29,976 bases of DNA. Origin: Listeria_A hofi (lineage in GTDB: Bacteria > Bacillota > Bacilli > Lactobacillales > Listeriaceae). A program made the translations under genes and the position numbers. The stretch lies in assembly GCF_963575615.1 (NCBI RefSeq), contig NZ_CAUYTL010000037.1, positions 1-29,976 of the forward strand, given 5' to 3'. Below the pieces are notes generated by a model. It was not told the DNA's origin and ran no database searches. It worked only from the letters and a program-made list of their open reading frames with translations. This document shows, piece by piece, positions 1 through 7,456 of this stretch (positions are counted from its first letter, which is position 1; the number at the start of each line of letters is the position of its first letter).

Positions 1-76
1 TGTTTTGGATTCTCTCAAGGACCGTGTGTCACATTACATTTCTATTTCTTAATTACACACTTTTCTTGACAAACCC
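1..76 (-). mobile_element. Partial insertion-sequence end (left window edge)
   Basis: These bases are the exact reverse complement of 29900-29975. Read on the minus strand the element begins with GGGTTTGTCAAGAAAAGTGT and runs outward past base 1. A short terminal motif followed by a TGTGTAA-like string is reminiscent of IS256-family ends, but that family call is from memory and weak. No transposase coding sequence lies inside the window. The boundary with host DNA is at 76/77, seven bases from the terminator that follows the TetR gene. The most likely reading is that the contig stops where a multi-copy IS starts. Confidence 0.7.
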
Positions 77-83
77 TAGAGTG

Positions 84-128
84 AAAAAGGATGGAGGTGC
101 CGAGAGTTTGGCACCCCCATCCTTTTTT
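84..128 (-). terminator. Intrinsic terminator of the TetR/ABC operon
   Basis: The GC-rich arms AAGGATGG...AGGTGCC and GGCACC...CCATCCTT enclose a loop of about 8 nt. On the minus strand the stem is followed by a run of T (the A-run at 84-88 on the plus strand). It starts directly at the TetR stop codon, so it ends the minus-strand operon. The A/T runs on both sides would also allow weak bidirectional function. Confidence 0.85.
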
Positions 129-781
129 TAGCTTATACCTTCTATGATACAGCGAACAGTCCGTTCAATCTCTGCCTCATCGTTCCACTCTGCTTTTGGC
201 ATAATCATAAAGCGCGTTATCATCAAGCCAACAATATTCGTAATTAGCGTTCGCATAATTGTACTACTTGGCATATCATTAATCTCTCCACGCTCTTTAT
301 AGAAATTAATAATCCCATCAAACTGCCCTTTCACATGCACCATGAAAACTCTCGAAAACTGATCTCGAATCTCTTCATGATACAACATTTCCTGCATGTA
401 AATCTTGATTACCTGAGTGTTCTCACGTACAAATTCAAACCGATTCTTTATTAAGGTTATTAAAAAAGTTCGAAAATCAGGATATTCCTGTTCAAAAACC
501 TCCGCCACAAAAGTCTGTGCTAAAAATGGTGCTACACTCTCAATCATAATAGGCACAGTAATCGAGCTCAGTAAGTCCTTTTTCGTCTTATAATGCCTGA
601 AAATTGTTCCCTCAGCAACACCTGCACGTTTCGCAATCTCACTCGTCGATGTTGCCGCGAAACCACGCTCTGCAAATAACTCAATCGCAGCTGCAACAAT
701 TTTCTTCTGTTTCTCACTCATTTTTTTATCCTGCTCTGCCACCGCCAGCATTTGGGTTAGAATATCTTTGCTTTCCGTCAT
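128..781 (-). CDS. TetR/AcrR-family transcriptional regulator
   Basis: 217-residue TetR-type repressor, last gene of a three-gene minus-strand operon behind the ABC ATPase and permease. An N-terminal helix-turn-helix of the family is clear (an AAIELFAERGFAATSTSEIA stretch, then AGVAEGTIFRHYKTKKDLL), followed by an all-helical ligand-binding domain of normal length. The start is placed at the second ATG (781) because AAAGGA lies 9 nt upstream of it; the ATG at 790 touches the AGGA and would have no spacer. It is probably the autorepressor of the exporter operon, acting at the TGAGT-N4-ACTCA palindrome at 2724-2737; this is inferred from operon structure, and the ligand is unknown. The gene ends at a strong terminator and then an IS end. 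Confidence 0.9.
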   Translation of the reverse strand: MTESKDILTQMLAVAEQDKKMSEKQKKIVAAAIELFAERGFAATSTSEIAKRAGVAEGTIFRHYKTKKDLLSSITVPIMIESVAPFLAQTFVAEVFEQEYPDFRTFLITLIKNRFEFVRENTQVIKIYMQEMLYHEEIRDQFSRVFMVHVKGQFDGIINFYKERGEINDMPSSTIMRTLITNIVGLMITRFMIMPKAEWNDEAEIERTVRCIIEGIS

Positions 782-796
782 TGCCGCCATTCCTTT

Positions 797-1966
797 CTAT
801 ATTTTACGATATTTTTTCAAGGCAAAGATATTTAAAATCATGAATACGAGCGTAAATCCAACTAAAACATAGAAATCCGTTGCAAAACCGCTAAACCCTT
901 CACCTTTTACCATAATCGATGTCAAAGCATCTGCACCGTAATAAAGTGGCATAATATGAGCAATCCATTGCAACCAATCCGCCATTCCTTCTAGCGGGAA
1001 AATCCCACAAAACAAAACTTGCGGTACAATCACAATCGGAATAAACTGCACAATTTGGAACTCATTATTTGCAAATGTTGATAATAAAATGCCCAGCGTC
1101 AAAGCAACCATCGCTAACATCAACGTAATCAGCAATACGTACCAAATCGACCCCATCTGCACCATATCGAGCACATGAATCGAGTACAATGCTACAATAA
1201 TCGACTGTGCCAATGCAAAAATTCCAAATCCAAGCAAATAGCCCGTTTCCAGCTCCCATCGCTTAATCGGTGTCGCCATCAGACGCTCCAAAGTCCCTGT
1301 CGTCCGCTCACGTAAAAATGAAATACCCGCAATCAAGAAAACAAAGAAGAAAACAAAGAATCCAATGAAAATTGGTCCAATCGTATCGAAAAATGTCGTA
1401 TCCGCATCTCCGTATATATATGCCGTATCAATCGATAGCTGTTGCTGTTGCGGTATTTGTAAATTTATTGCTGGAATATCCAATTGCTGACCCGTTTGAG
1501 CCGCATACTGTTTTGCTACATTTGCTAAAGACTGTTGTATCTTCGCACTCGCCTCTTGCATCGAAACACCTAGTTGCTTCATTGTCTCTTTTTGCTCCGC
1601 CATTAGAGCCGCTTGCAGCTTCATCTGAATCTGTTTGCTAACGCCCGGATCGCTATTTTCAAAAGTTAGCTTCACATCTGAACCATCCTGTAATATAAAC
1701 GCATCTAGCCCATCTGATTTTATTGTATCCTTTGCGCTATCTACGGAATGATATTGCTTCACTGAAATATCCGTATCTTTCAGTTGCGTCACCATCGAAG
1801 AAGATACACCCTCCACACCAACTTTTGGTTTCACAGTATCTCCATCAAACAAATAATTAATCAGCGTGATCAAAAGAAGTGGCGCAATAAACATTAAAGC
1901 AAGCGTTCTTTTATCCCGTCGAAACTGATTCGCAATTCGCTTCACAATCGCCATTACTCGCATCAT
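797..1966 (-). CDS. ABC-2 type transporter permease
   Basis: 389-residue membrane subunit of an ABC exporter of the ABC-2/YhgE-DrrB-like class. One N-terminal membrane segment (LALMFIAPLLLITLINYLF) is followed by an extracytoplasmic region of about 140 residues rich in Q and K with a helical middle part (roughly residues 110-170), then five further hydrophobic segments, including FIGFFVFFFVFLIAGISFL after residue 195 and the family signature RERTTGTLERLMATPI. It begins inside the ATPase stop codon (ATGA overlap, 1963-1966) with GGAGGTG 7 nt upstream, so the two are translationally coupled and form one transporter. The substrate is unknown; drug or toxic-lipid export is the usual role for TetR-controlled systems of this type. 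Confidence 0.92.
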   Translation of the reverse strand: MMRVMAIVKRIANQFRRDKRTLALMFIAPLLLITLINYLFDGDTVKPKVGVEGVSSSMVTQLKDTDISVKQYHSVDSAKDTIKSDGLDAFILQDGSDVKLTFENSDPGVSKQIQMKLQAALMAEQKETMKQLGVSMQEASAKIQQSLANVAKQYAAQTGQQLDIPAINLQIPQQQQLSIDTAYIYGDADTTFFDTIGPIFIGFFVFFFVFLIAGISFLRERTTGTLERLMATPIKRWELETGYLLGFGIFALAQSIIVALYSIHVLDMVQMGSIWYVLLITLMLAMVALTLGILLSTFANNEFQIVQFIPIVIVPQVLFCGIFPLEGMADWLQWIAHIMPLYYGADALTSIMVKGEGFSGFATDFYVLVGFTLVFMILNIFALKKYRKI

Positions 1967-2688
1967 GACTGCACACCTCCAAATTGTAAAAAGGCATCTT
2001 CCAATCTCCCAGTCGACGTCTTCGCTTCCAATTCTGCCGGCGTGCCAACTGCGATAATTTTACCATCACGAACCATTGCCAACCGATCGCACTTTTCCGC
2101 TTCATCCATTACGTGTGTCGTTACGAGAATGCACTTACCTTCCCCTTTCAACATATCCAACTCCTCCCAAATCGACTTTCGTAATTCCGGGTCAATTCCA
2201 ACAGTTGGTTCATCCAAAATCAACACATCAGGATCCTGCAACATCGAAATTGCGAGTGACAGACGCCGCTTCATGCCTCCTGAAAAATCGCTTACTTGTT
2301 TATTCAATTCCCCTTCTAAATTAACAAGTTTCGCCGCATAAGTAATCCGCTCCTTGCGCTTGGCACCCTTTAAGGAATACAGTGCTGCAAAAAACTCCAT
2401 GTTCTCTTTGGCCGTCAAATCAATATATAACGCATCTGATTGCGCCATATAACCAATATTGGCAATCACACCAAGATTAGGCATCTGCTTATCCAAAACC
2501 GTAACCTCACCAGAATCACCTTTTTCCATACCTACAATAACTTTTACAAGCGTCGTTTTACCTGCACCAGAAGGGCCAATCAAGCCGAAAATTTCCCCTT
2601 TCTCCACATCCAGTCCAATGTCCGTCAAAATTTTCTTTTTCCCAAATGACACGTCAAGTCCTGCCACCTGAATCGCTACTTCTCCCAT
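1963..2688 (-). CDS. ABC transporter ATP-binding protein (exporter)
   Basis: 241-residue ATPase that powers the adjacent ABC-2 permease. All nucleotide-binding motifs are present: Walker A GPSGAGKTT, Q-loop around GYMAQSDALY, signature SGGMKRRLSLA, Walker B VLILDEPTVGID and the H-loop TTHVMDEAEKCD. This is the DrrA/CcmA-type exporter subfamily. The start at 2688 (MGEVAIQV) is chosen because GAGGAGG lies about 9 nt upstream; an upstream in-frame extension has no ribosome binding site. It is first in the operon ATPase-permease-TetR and overlaps the permease by 4 nt. Expression should start at the promoter near 2746-2751, next to a TetR-type operator. Confidence 0.95.
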   Translation of the reverse strand: MGEVAIQVAGLDVSFGKKKILTDIGLDVEKGEIFGLIGPSGAGKTTLVKVIVGMEKGDSGEVTVLDKQMPNLGVIANIGYMAQSDALYIDLTAKENMEFFAALYSLKGAKRKERITYAAKLVNLEGELNKQVSDFSGGMKRRLSLAISMLQDPDVLILDEPTVGIDPELRKSIWEELDMLKGEGKCILVTTHVMDEAEKCDRLAMVRDGKIIAVGTPAELEAKTSTGRLEDAFLQFGGVQS

Positions 2689-2723
2689 TTCTAAAACCTC
2701 CTCTAGGTTAAAAAACAATAAAA

Positions 2724-2751
2724 TGAGTGATTACTCACTTTTTATTTTATA
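2724..2751 (-). promoter_or_regulatory. Promoter and TetR-type operator of the ABC exporter operon
   Basis: On the minus strand a -10 hexamer TATAAA (2746-2751) is followed directly by the palindrome TGAGT-N4-ACTCA (2724-2737). TTTACT-like -35 candidates lie at suboptimal spacing upstream. The palindrome overlaps the expected transcription start, the usual place for repression by the TetR protein encoded at the end of the operon. The palindrome is seen directly; its use as operator is inferred. Confidence 0.7.
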
Positions 2752-2836
2752 CTAAAAAAATTAAAAGTAAAGTAAAAAGCTAGATCTATTAAAATATAAG
2801 TCAGCAAGATTGAAATATGCTTACCTAACAGGCACC

Positions 2837-2879
2837 ACAAAGAGCCCCGATATATTTGAGCAGATTCGGAGCTCTTTGT
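2837..2879. terminator. Hairpin between coaA and the ABC operon
   Basis: The arms ACAAAGAGC (2837-2845) and GCTCTTTGT (2871-2879) pair perfectly, and four more pairs follow after one mismatch, with a loop of about 15 nt. No clean T-run follows on either strand, so it may be a weak terminator of the minus-strand coaA transcript or a different RNA structure. Confidence 0.45.
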
Positions 2880-2922
2880 ATATTCACTAATTCTTTTTTC
2901 AAACTTTCATTCACTTTTTGTT

Positions 2923-3843
2923 CTACTTCCGCAAATAAACATCCGATATCAAGTGATCTGCCCCTTTTTTCAAAATAAGCTGGGCTCGATATTTCGTCCG
3001 TTCAATGTTCTCCTTCAAGTTCACACCATTAATTTTATCCCACGTTTCTAAAGCAAAAACACGTGCTTCTTCTTCGCTAATCTTTGTATAGCGGTGGAAA
3101 TAAGAGCTTGAATCTTGGAAAGCTGTCTCACGCAATAGAAAAAAACGTTCTAAGTACCAGCGTTTAATCTCGCTTTCGTCCGCGTCCATATAAATCGTAA
3201 AATCAAAGAAATCACTCGGAAAAACAGCTTGTTCAGGATCTACCTGTAGCACATTAATCCCCTCTACAATAATAATATCAGGTTGACTAATCACTCGTGT
3301 CTCCTCCAATATATCATACGTAAAATGAGAATAAAGTGGTACTTCAACGTTTGCTTTATTACTTTTCAAATCACTCAAAAAAGCAACAAATCGACTCCTA
3401 TCATAACTTTCAGGAAAGCCTTTACGCTCCATCAGCCCCTTTTCTTCCAAAATGGCATTTGGATACAAAAAGCCATCTGTCGTAATCAGCTCCACTTGGC
3501 GCGTTTTAGAAAACCAACGATCCAGCATAATTTTGAGAACCCTTGCCGTTGTGCTTTTCCCAACAGCCACACTGCCAGCAATACCAATAACAAACGGTGT
3601 ATGTGTCGCATGGCGTTTCAAGTATTCCATTTTTTCGCCATGAATAAAAATTTGTTCATGATAATGCATTACGAGCAATTTCACGAGTGGTAAATATATT
3701 TCAGCGATATCTTCGAGCGAGATACGATCGTTTAAACCGCGTATATCTTCCAGTTCTTCCGCCGATAATATCTGGTCTTTACTTACTTCCAGCTTACGCC
3801 AATCCTCACGCGGAAAATGAAAGTAGGGGGAATAATGATCCAT
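2923..3843 (-). CDS. coaA: Type I pantothenate kinase
   Basis: 306-residue cytosolic kinase that phosphorylates pantothenate with ATP, the first and regulated step of coenzyme A synthesis. The P-loop AGSVAVGKSTTAR starts near residue 89, and family blocks TTDGFLYPN, KGFPESYDR and the NVLQ/FFDFTIYMDA region follow; the length is typical of the bacterial CoaA type. Two ATGs lie six bases apart; 3843 is preferred because the resulting MDHYSPYFHF start matches the Listeria CoaA N-terminus as I recall it, and AAGGA is 10 nt upstream, against 4 nt for 3849. It lies 75 nt downstream of the YcgQ-like gene on the same strand but has its own likely promoter (3889-3917). Confidence 0.95.
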   Translation of the reverse strand: MDHYSPYFHFPREDWRKLEVSKDQILSAEELEDIRGLNDRISLEDIAEIYLPLVKLLVMHYHEQIFIHGEKMEYLKRHATHTPFVIGIAGSVAVGKSTTARVLKIMLDRWFSKTRQVELITTDGFLYPNAILEEKGLMERKGFPESYDRSRFVAFLSDLKSNKANVEVPLYSHFTYDILEETRVISQPDIIIVEGINVLQVDPEQAVFPSDFFDFTIYMDADESEIKRWYLERFFLLRETAFQDSSSYFHRYTKISEEEARVFALETWDKINGVNLKENIERTKYRAQLILKKGADHLISDVYLRK

Positions 3844-3888
3844 AGTCATTCCATCCTTCTCTAGTTTGTTTTCGTTTTCACAGGTTTA

Positions 3889-3917
3889 AGCATACCGTAT
3901 CTGACCCAATTCCGCAA
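3889..3917 (-). promoter_or_regulatory. Likely SigA promoter of coaA
   Basis: On the minus strand TTGCGG (3912-3917) and TATGCT (3889-3894) are 17 nt apart, about 45 nt upstream of the coaA start and just after the stop codon of the preceding gene. The spacing is ideal and both hexamers are near consensus. Confidence 0.5.
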
Positions 3918-3918
3918 C

Positions 3919-4761
3919 CTAATATTTCCGGTACACATACACATCTTTCGGCTTAGGAATTTCACCATATTTCTTTACTCTAACAGCTGGAATATCCATT
4001 TTAAAAGGAGCATAATATTCCTGCTCAATCACACCGCTCACTTTCACCCATGTATCATTGCTAAGCTCGGTCTCCTCGTCAGGCATATGCACCAGCATAC
4101 CGTACACGCCAGAATCCGCAACACAATGAATAATACCAAAACGGAAGACAAAAAGGTTTGCATCCTTCGTCACAGGATCATTATACACAAAACCTGTAAA
4201 CTCAATGTGCTTCCCTTCAAATTCACCAGGATAACTATAAATAATTTCCATTGTCATCAAATAATTCTCATCTGTCACCTTGATAGGATCATCATTAATA
4301 ATCGCTTCCTTTTCTTTAGCAATCATCTTGTCATAATCAGACTTACCAAAATACCCGCTCGTATCTGGTTTCAAAAACTGATTCATCGCATATGGATCAT
4401 CACCCGCCGCATTATTTTTCGGAAAATGAAACCCTTTTGCATCTACAATCGTCGAATTAAGCGTCGCAATTGGAAACATAAATCCAGCAATAAGTGGATA
4501 AATGAGAAGACCGTAAACCAAAATCTTTTTCCAAAACGTGCTCTCACCATCATGCGTATGCCCCATATGCGCGTGATTATGCTCCAAATCCTCATCGCGA
4601 AAAATCATAATAAGTTGAACCAAACCTAAGAAAAAGGCAGCAATCATTGCAGCTAGTGATAAATAGGAATACTTCATATTAATGTACTTGCTAATATCGC
4701 CCGTCACATGCAATTGCATCAAATAGAAGGCGAACCCAAATAAAATAAAAACACGAAACAT
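3919..4761 (-). CDS. YcgQ-like TIGR03943/DUF1980 family membrane protein
   Basis: 280-residue protein of the family paired with DUF318 permeases (B. subtilis YcgQ/YcgR type). Two N-terminal membrane segments surround a His-rich cytoplasmic or loop segment, HNHAHMGHTH at residues 61-70; a third hydrophobic segment (ILVYGLLIYPLIAGFMF) follows, then a large soluble domain with the family block YNDPVTKDANLFVFRFGIIHCVADSGVYGML and a C-terminal half containing a WVKVSGVIEQEYY strand. The cluster of histidines suggests metal-ion handling, but the substrate has not been settled as far as I know. Start: ATG 4761 with GGAGG about 8 nt upstream; the TTG just before it is not needed. It lies 15 nt downstream of the permease gene, so the two are co-transcribed. 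Confidence 0.85.
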   Translation of the reverse strand: MFRVFILFGFAFYLMQLHVTGDISKYINMKYSYLSLAAMIAAFFLGLVQLIMIFRDEDLEHNHAHMGHTHDGESTFWKKILVYGLLIYPLIAGFMFPIATLNSTIVDAKGFHFPKNNAAGDDPYAMNQFLKPDTSGYFGKSDYDKMIAKEKEAIINDDPIKVTDENYLMTMEIIYSYPGEFEGKHIEFTGFVYNDPVTKDANLFVFRFGIIHCVADSGVYGMLVHMPDEETELSNDTWVKVSGVIEQEYYAPFKMDIPAVRVKKYGEIPKPKDVYVYRKY

Positions 4762-4776
4762 CAAAACGCCCTCCTT

Positions 4777-5790
4777 CTAAATGAATAATGCATAAATAAA
4801 CACCGTAACCGTAACACCAATCACGATAAATGCCACAAACTTCGCTTTAAAAGTCGCTAGCATCATCATTAAATTTTTAATATCGAGCATCGGTCCAAAA
4901 ACGAGAAACGCCACAATCGACTGCGTTGAAAAAACACTTCGGAATGAGGCACCAATAAAGGCATCCGCTTCTGAACAAAGTGAAAGTACAAATGCCAGAA
5001 CCATCATCAATAAAATAGATAATACAGGCCCGTGTCCAATCGAAACGAGCGTAGATGTCTTGATGTATGTCTGCATAACCGCAGCTAGCAAAGCACCGAA
5101 CACAAGAAATTTCCCAACCGAGAAGAATTCATCGACCGCATGTTGTAGCGTATGCCAAATCTTGTCCTTCATTGGTAGTTTATCGGCATCATGAGTATGG
5201 TGGTCATGCCCTGTTTCAATGCTTGATATTGTTTGCGCTGATCCTGAGGCAAAAGCCGCATCCATTCCCACAATAGCAGTCATTTCAGACCTCTCTACCT
5301 TCTCCTTACGCTCAGCTGCCGTTTCATACAGCATAAACTTTTCTTTCAAACCCTCACCTTTATAAAAATATGCAATCGCACTCCCCACAACCAGCGCGAC
5401 CACTAAGCTCCCTAAAACACGTAGCAATGGTACTTCCCATGTACTTCCAAATGCCACATATGTCGAAAATAACACTACTGGATTAATAATTGGCGCCGTC
5501 AACATAAACGCAATTCCAGCGTGAAGTGGCACCCCTTTTGCAATCAAATTTCGGACAATTGGCACAATCCCGCATTCACATGACGGAAAAAGGATACCAA
5601 TCAACGAACCAACAATCACTGCTAAAAATCGATTTTTCGGCATAACCTTAGCAATAAACGCATCAGAAATAAACATTTGAATAAAACCTGCGATAAAAAC
5701 ACCAATCAACACAAATGGCAGAGCTTCAATCATAATCGAAATAAAAATTGTATTCATCTGTAAAAAAGAATCTGGTAAATTTTGAAACAT
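4777..5790 (-). CDS. DUF318-type permease (YcgR-like)
   Basis: 337-residue integral membrane protein with about eight hydrophobic segments in two halves. Both halves carry the family's conserved polar motif inside a membrane segment: FPSCECGIVP (C71, C73) and LCSEADAFIGASF (C272, D276). The central cytoplasmic loop contains a His-rich patch, GHDHHTHDAD (about residues 194-203), mirroring the His-rich stretch of its partner YcgQ. Family members include ArsP-like organoarsenical exporters and permeases of unknown substrate; I infer transport of a soft or transition metal compound. Start ATG 5790 has AAGGAAG about 8 nt upstream. It is first gene of the pair; the promoter lies at 5836-5864. Confidence 0.85.
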   Translation of the reverse strand: MFQNLPDSFLQMNTIFISIMIEALPFVLIGVFIAGFIQMFISDAFIAKVMPKNRFLAVIVGSLIGILFPSCECGIVPIVRNLIAKGVPLHAGIAFMLTAPIINPVVLFSTYVAFGSTWEVPLLRVLGSLVVALVVGSAIAYFYKGEGLKEKFMLYETAAERKEKVERSEMTAIVGMDAAFASGSAQTISSIETGHDHHTHDADKLPMKDKIWHTLQHAVDEFFSVGKFLVFGALLAAVMQTYIKTSTLVSIGHGPVLSILLMMVLAFVLSLCSEADAFIGASFRSVFSTQSIVAFLVFGPMLDIKNLMMMLATFKAKFVAFIVIGVTVTVFIYALFI

Positions 5791-5832
5791 ATGTTCACTT
5801 CCTTGCCTTTTCAGTTTCGCTAAGCTAACCTC

Positions 5833-5865
5833 TTGATTTTATGCTTCTTGGAGGAAGAAATCAAG
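5833..5865 (-). promoter_or_regulatory. Promoter of the YcgR/YcgQ pair with inverted repeat
   Basis: On the minus strand TTGATT (5859-5864) and TAAAAT (5836-5841) are 17 nt apart. The arms CTTGATTT (5833-5840) and AAATCAAG (5858-5865) form a perfect 8-bp inverted repeat that coincides with the two promoter hexamers, so a repressor site covering the promoter is possible. It does not resemble the B. subtilis Zur or Fur boxes as I know them. Confidence 0.55.
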
Positions 5866-5898
5866 CTGTATCAGAAAAATTTATTTCAAGACAATAAA

Positions 5899-5936
5899 AT
5901 AGCGAACTAAACCAATTTAATGGCTCGGCTCGCTAT
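5899..5936 (-). terminator. Terminator of the WxL-LRR gene
   Basis: Arms ATAGCGA (5899-5905) and TCGCTAT (5930-5936) with a large loop; on the minus strand the stem runs into TTTATT. It lies 15 bases past the stop codon of the WxL-LRR gene. Confidence 0.6.
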
Positions 5937-5950
5937 CCGATCTATTTTAT

Positions 5951-7294
5951 TTAAGGTTGAATTATTTGTACATCTAAATCATATAATTCCACGTAAGCAC
6001 TGAATCCTAGCTTTGTAATTCCTCTTTCAAACTGATATTTCAACCTCTCAGTTCCACCCGGCACATCGTTCACTTGGAATATTGGCGCTTCCATAAATTG
6101 AAAATCTACTCCAAAATTACTACCATCAAGCGTAACAGCATCGAGGCTAGAATATCCCCCTGATGAATTGCCAATCAAATTTTTCATTTGCAAGCTATTT
6201 GTGCCTACCCGCTTTAAGTCAAGTAATGCTACATCCTTTGAATCCACTGCACTTAATACTCTACCTAAATTTTGATTGTGAGCATTGATACGTTGTAGTG
6301 GACCTTTCAATAAAAATTTATTAGCCCAGTTAAATAATACTTGGCTATTCATTATTTGATTCCCGCCCAGATCCACAGTCTCTAATTTTTCTAGTCGAGT
6401 TACCGGAGCAATGCTCTCACTCGTGATTTTATTGTTATCCAGTTTTAATATCTTTAAGTTGCTTGCGTATTCCATTCCTGTTAGCTCTTCAATACCTTTG
6501 CCAACTGCTGTAAATTCAGTCAAAGTTTCCATCTTCGCTTTTGTAATTTGATTATCATCTGTTACACCGAGTTCTTCCTTCAGTGCTGCGCGCAAATGAT
6601 CATCGGGAATTTCTACTTTCTCCTCTGGAATTTCCGTTGTTGGATCTGCGACAATATTCCAATTTAATGAAGCTTTTTGTTGACCGACTGTAGCATCTTT
6701 TGGAATCGTTAAAGACACTCCATCAATACCACCTAGTAACGCAGAGTGACTTCCCAGACCCGCATTTTTCTCAGCAATCAATACATCAATTTCATCTCCG
6801 TCTGCCGCTAGCTCGCCTCCAACCGATTCAATCCCTGGATCTGCACCATTGTATTCAGGATCAAAAGCAAGTGCCCCGCCACGAACCAATTCTCCACTCT
6901 GCGATACTTTTAAAGTCCAGCCGTCGCCAGTTCCGCGTAAGTCGGCAATATTAATAAATGCCGGTAAATCTTGACCCGTTTTGGTTGTCACTTTTTTGGC
7001 ATGGATCTTTTCTTTCCGACCAGTTAACGTAAAATCGCCAAAATTTAAATCAGATACGTGGTTGATACGCAACGATCCCGGATTTGGATTAATTGGATCA
7101 ACCGGGATACTCGGTTCTTCTGGGTCAATCGGATTTGGAACTTCTGGATCTATAACCCCAGTACCTGGTAAAATCTGAATCGCCGCTTCGCTTGTTGCCT
7201 TATCTGCCCCGTCATACGTTGTAGCTAAAACCGTATTCCCTGCTGTTGATGTAACTAGTAATCCGGTCATAGCCATGAGACTTAACTTCTTCAT
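5951..7294 (-). CDS. Secreted WxL-domain protein with C-terminal leucine-rich repeats
   Basis: 447-residue surface protein. Residues 1-24 are a Sec signal peptide (KK, hydrophobic core, VLA cleavage site). A Pro/Asp-rich linker (about 44-73) precedes a WxL domain, which in other proteins binds non-covalently to peptidoglycan: the first motif GWTLKV is at 125-130 and the second NWNIV at 211-215. From about residue 228 a listerial LRR cap (VEIPDDHLRAALKEELG) and at least two recognisable leucine-rich repeats follow (LKILKLDNNKI, LETVDLGGNQI), then about 125 residues without obvious repeat periodicity. In the WxL proteins I know the WxL domain is C-terminal, so this order is unusual. The gene is monocistronic between two terminators. 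The start ATG 7294 has AAAGGAG 12 nt upstream, a rather long spacer. Ligand unknown. Confidence 0.88.
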   Translation of the reverse strand: MKKLSLMAMTGLLVTSTAGNTVLATTYDGADKATSEAAIQILPGTGVIDPEVPNPIDPEEPSIPVDPINPNPGSLRINHVSDLNFGDFTLTGRKEKIHAKKVTTKTGQDLPAFINIADLRGTGDGWTLKVSQSGELVRGGALAFDPEYNGADPGIESVGGELAADGDEIDVLIAEKNAGLGSHSALLGGIDGVSLTIPKDATVGQQKASLNWNIVADPTTEIPEEKVEIPDDHLRAALKEELGVTDDNQITKAKMETLTEFTAVGKGIEELTGMEYASNLKILKLDNNKITSESIAPVTRLEKLETVDLGGNQIMNSQVLFNWANKFLLKGPLQRINAHNQNLGRVLSAVDSKDVALLDLKRVGTNSLQMKNLIGNSSGGYSSLDAVTLDGSNFGVDFQFMEAPIFQVNDVPGGTERLKYQFERGITKLGFSAYVELYDLDVQIIQP

Positions 7295-7308
7295 AAATGG
7301 TTGACACT

Positions 7309-7330
7309 CCTTTAAAATTTACTTTAAAGG
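7309..7330 (-). promoter_or_regulatory. Inverted repeat over the WxL-LRR ribosome binding site
   Basis: CCTTTAAA (7309-7316) and TTTAAAGG (7323-7330) form an 8-bp perfect repeat with a 6-nt spacer. On the mRNA the 3' arm contains the AAAGG of the Shine-Dalgarno sequence, so the hairpin could mask it. A protein operator is the alternative. Confidence 0.4.
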
Positions 7331-7396
7331 TTAATATTAGCTTGAAAATATCGCGTTTACCACCACTTCTTTTGCTCCTTTTTAGAAAATCATGAT

Positions 7397-7444
7397 AGAA
7401 AAAAGGCGACGACCCAACTCCAAAAATGGATGCAAGGTCATCGC
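7397..7444 (-). terminator. Terminator of the VOC-protein gene
   Basis: On the minus strand GCGATGACC pairs with GGTCGTCGC (one G-U) across a 21-nt loop (arms at 7436-7444 and 7406-7414), followed by CTTTTTTCT. It lies 12 nt after the stop codon. Confidence 0.85.
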
Positions 7445-7456
7445 TTATGAGACATA

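Noticed and set aside
604..843. 79-codon plus-strand open frame over the TetR start
   Set aside because: Antisense to the TetR HTH region; no RBS or homology signal.
3283..3693. 136-codon plus-strand open frame inside coaA
   Set aside because: Fully antisense to a clear CoaA coding sequence, low-complexity composition, no RBS.
4087..4629. 180-codon plus-strand open frame inside the YcgQ-like gene
   Set aside because: Antisense shadow rich in I, N, R and H with no ribosome binding site; the minus-strand protein is a recognisable family.
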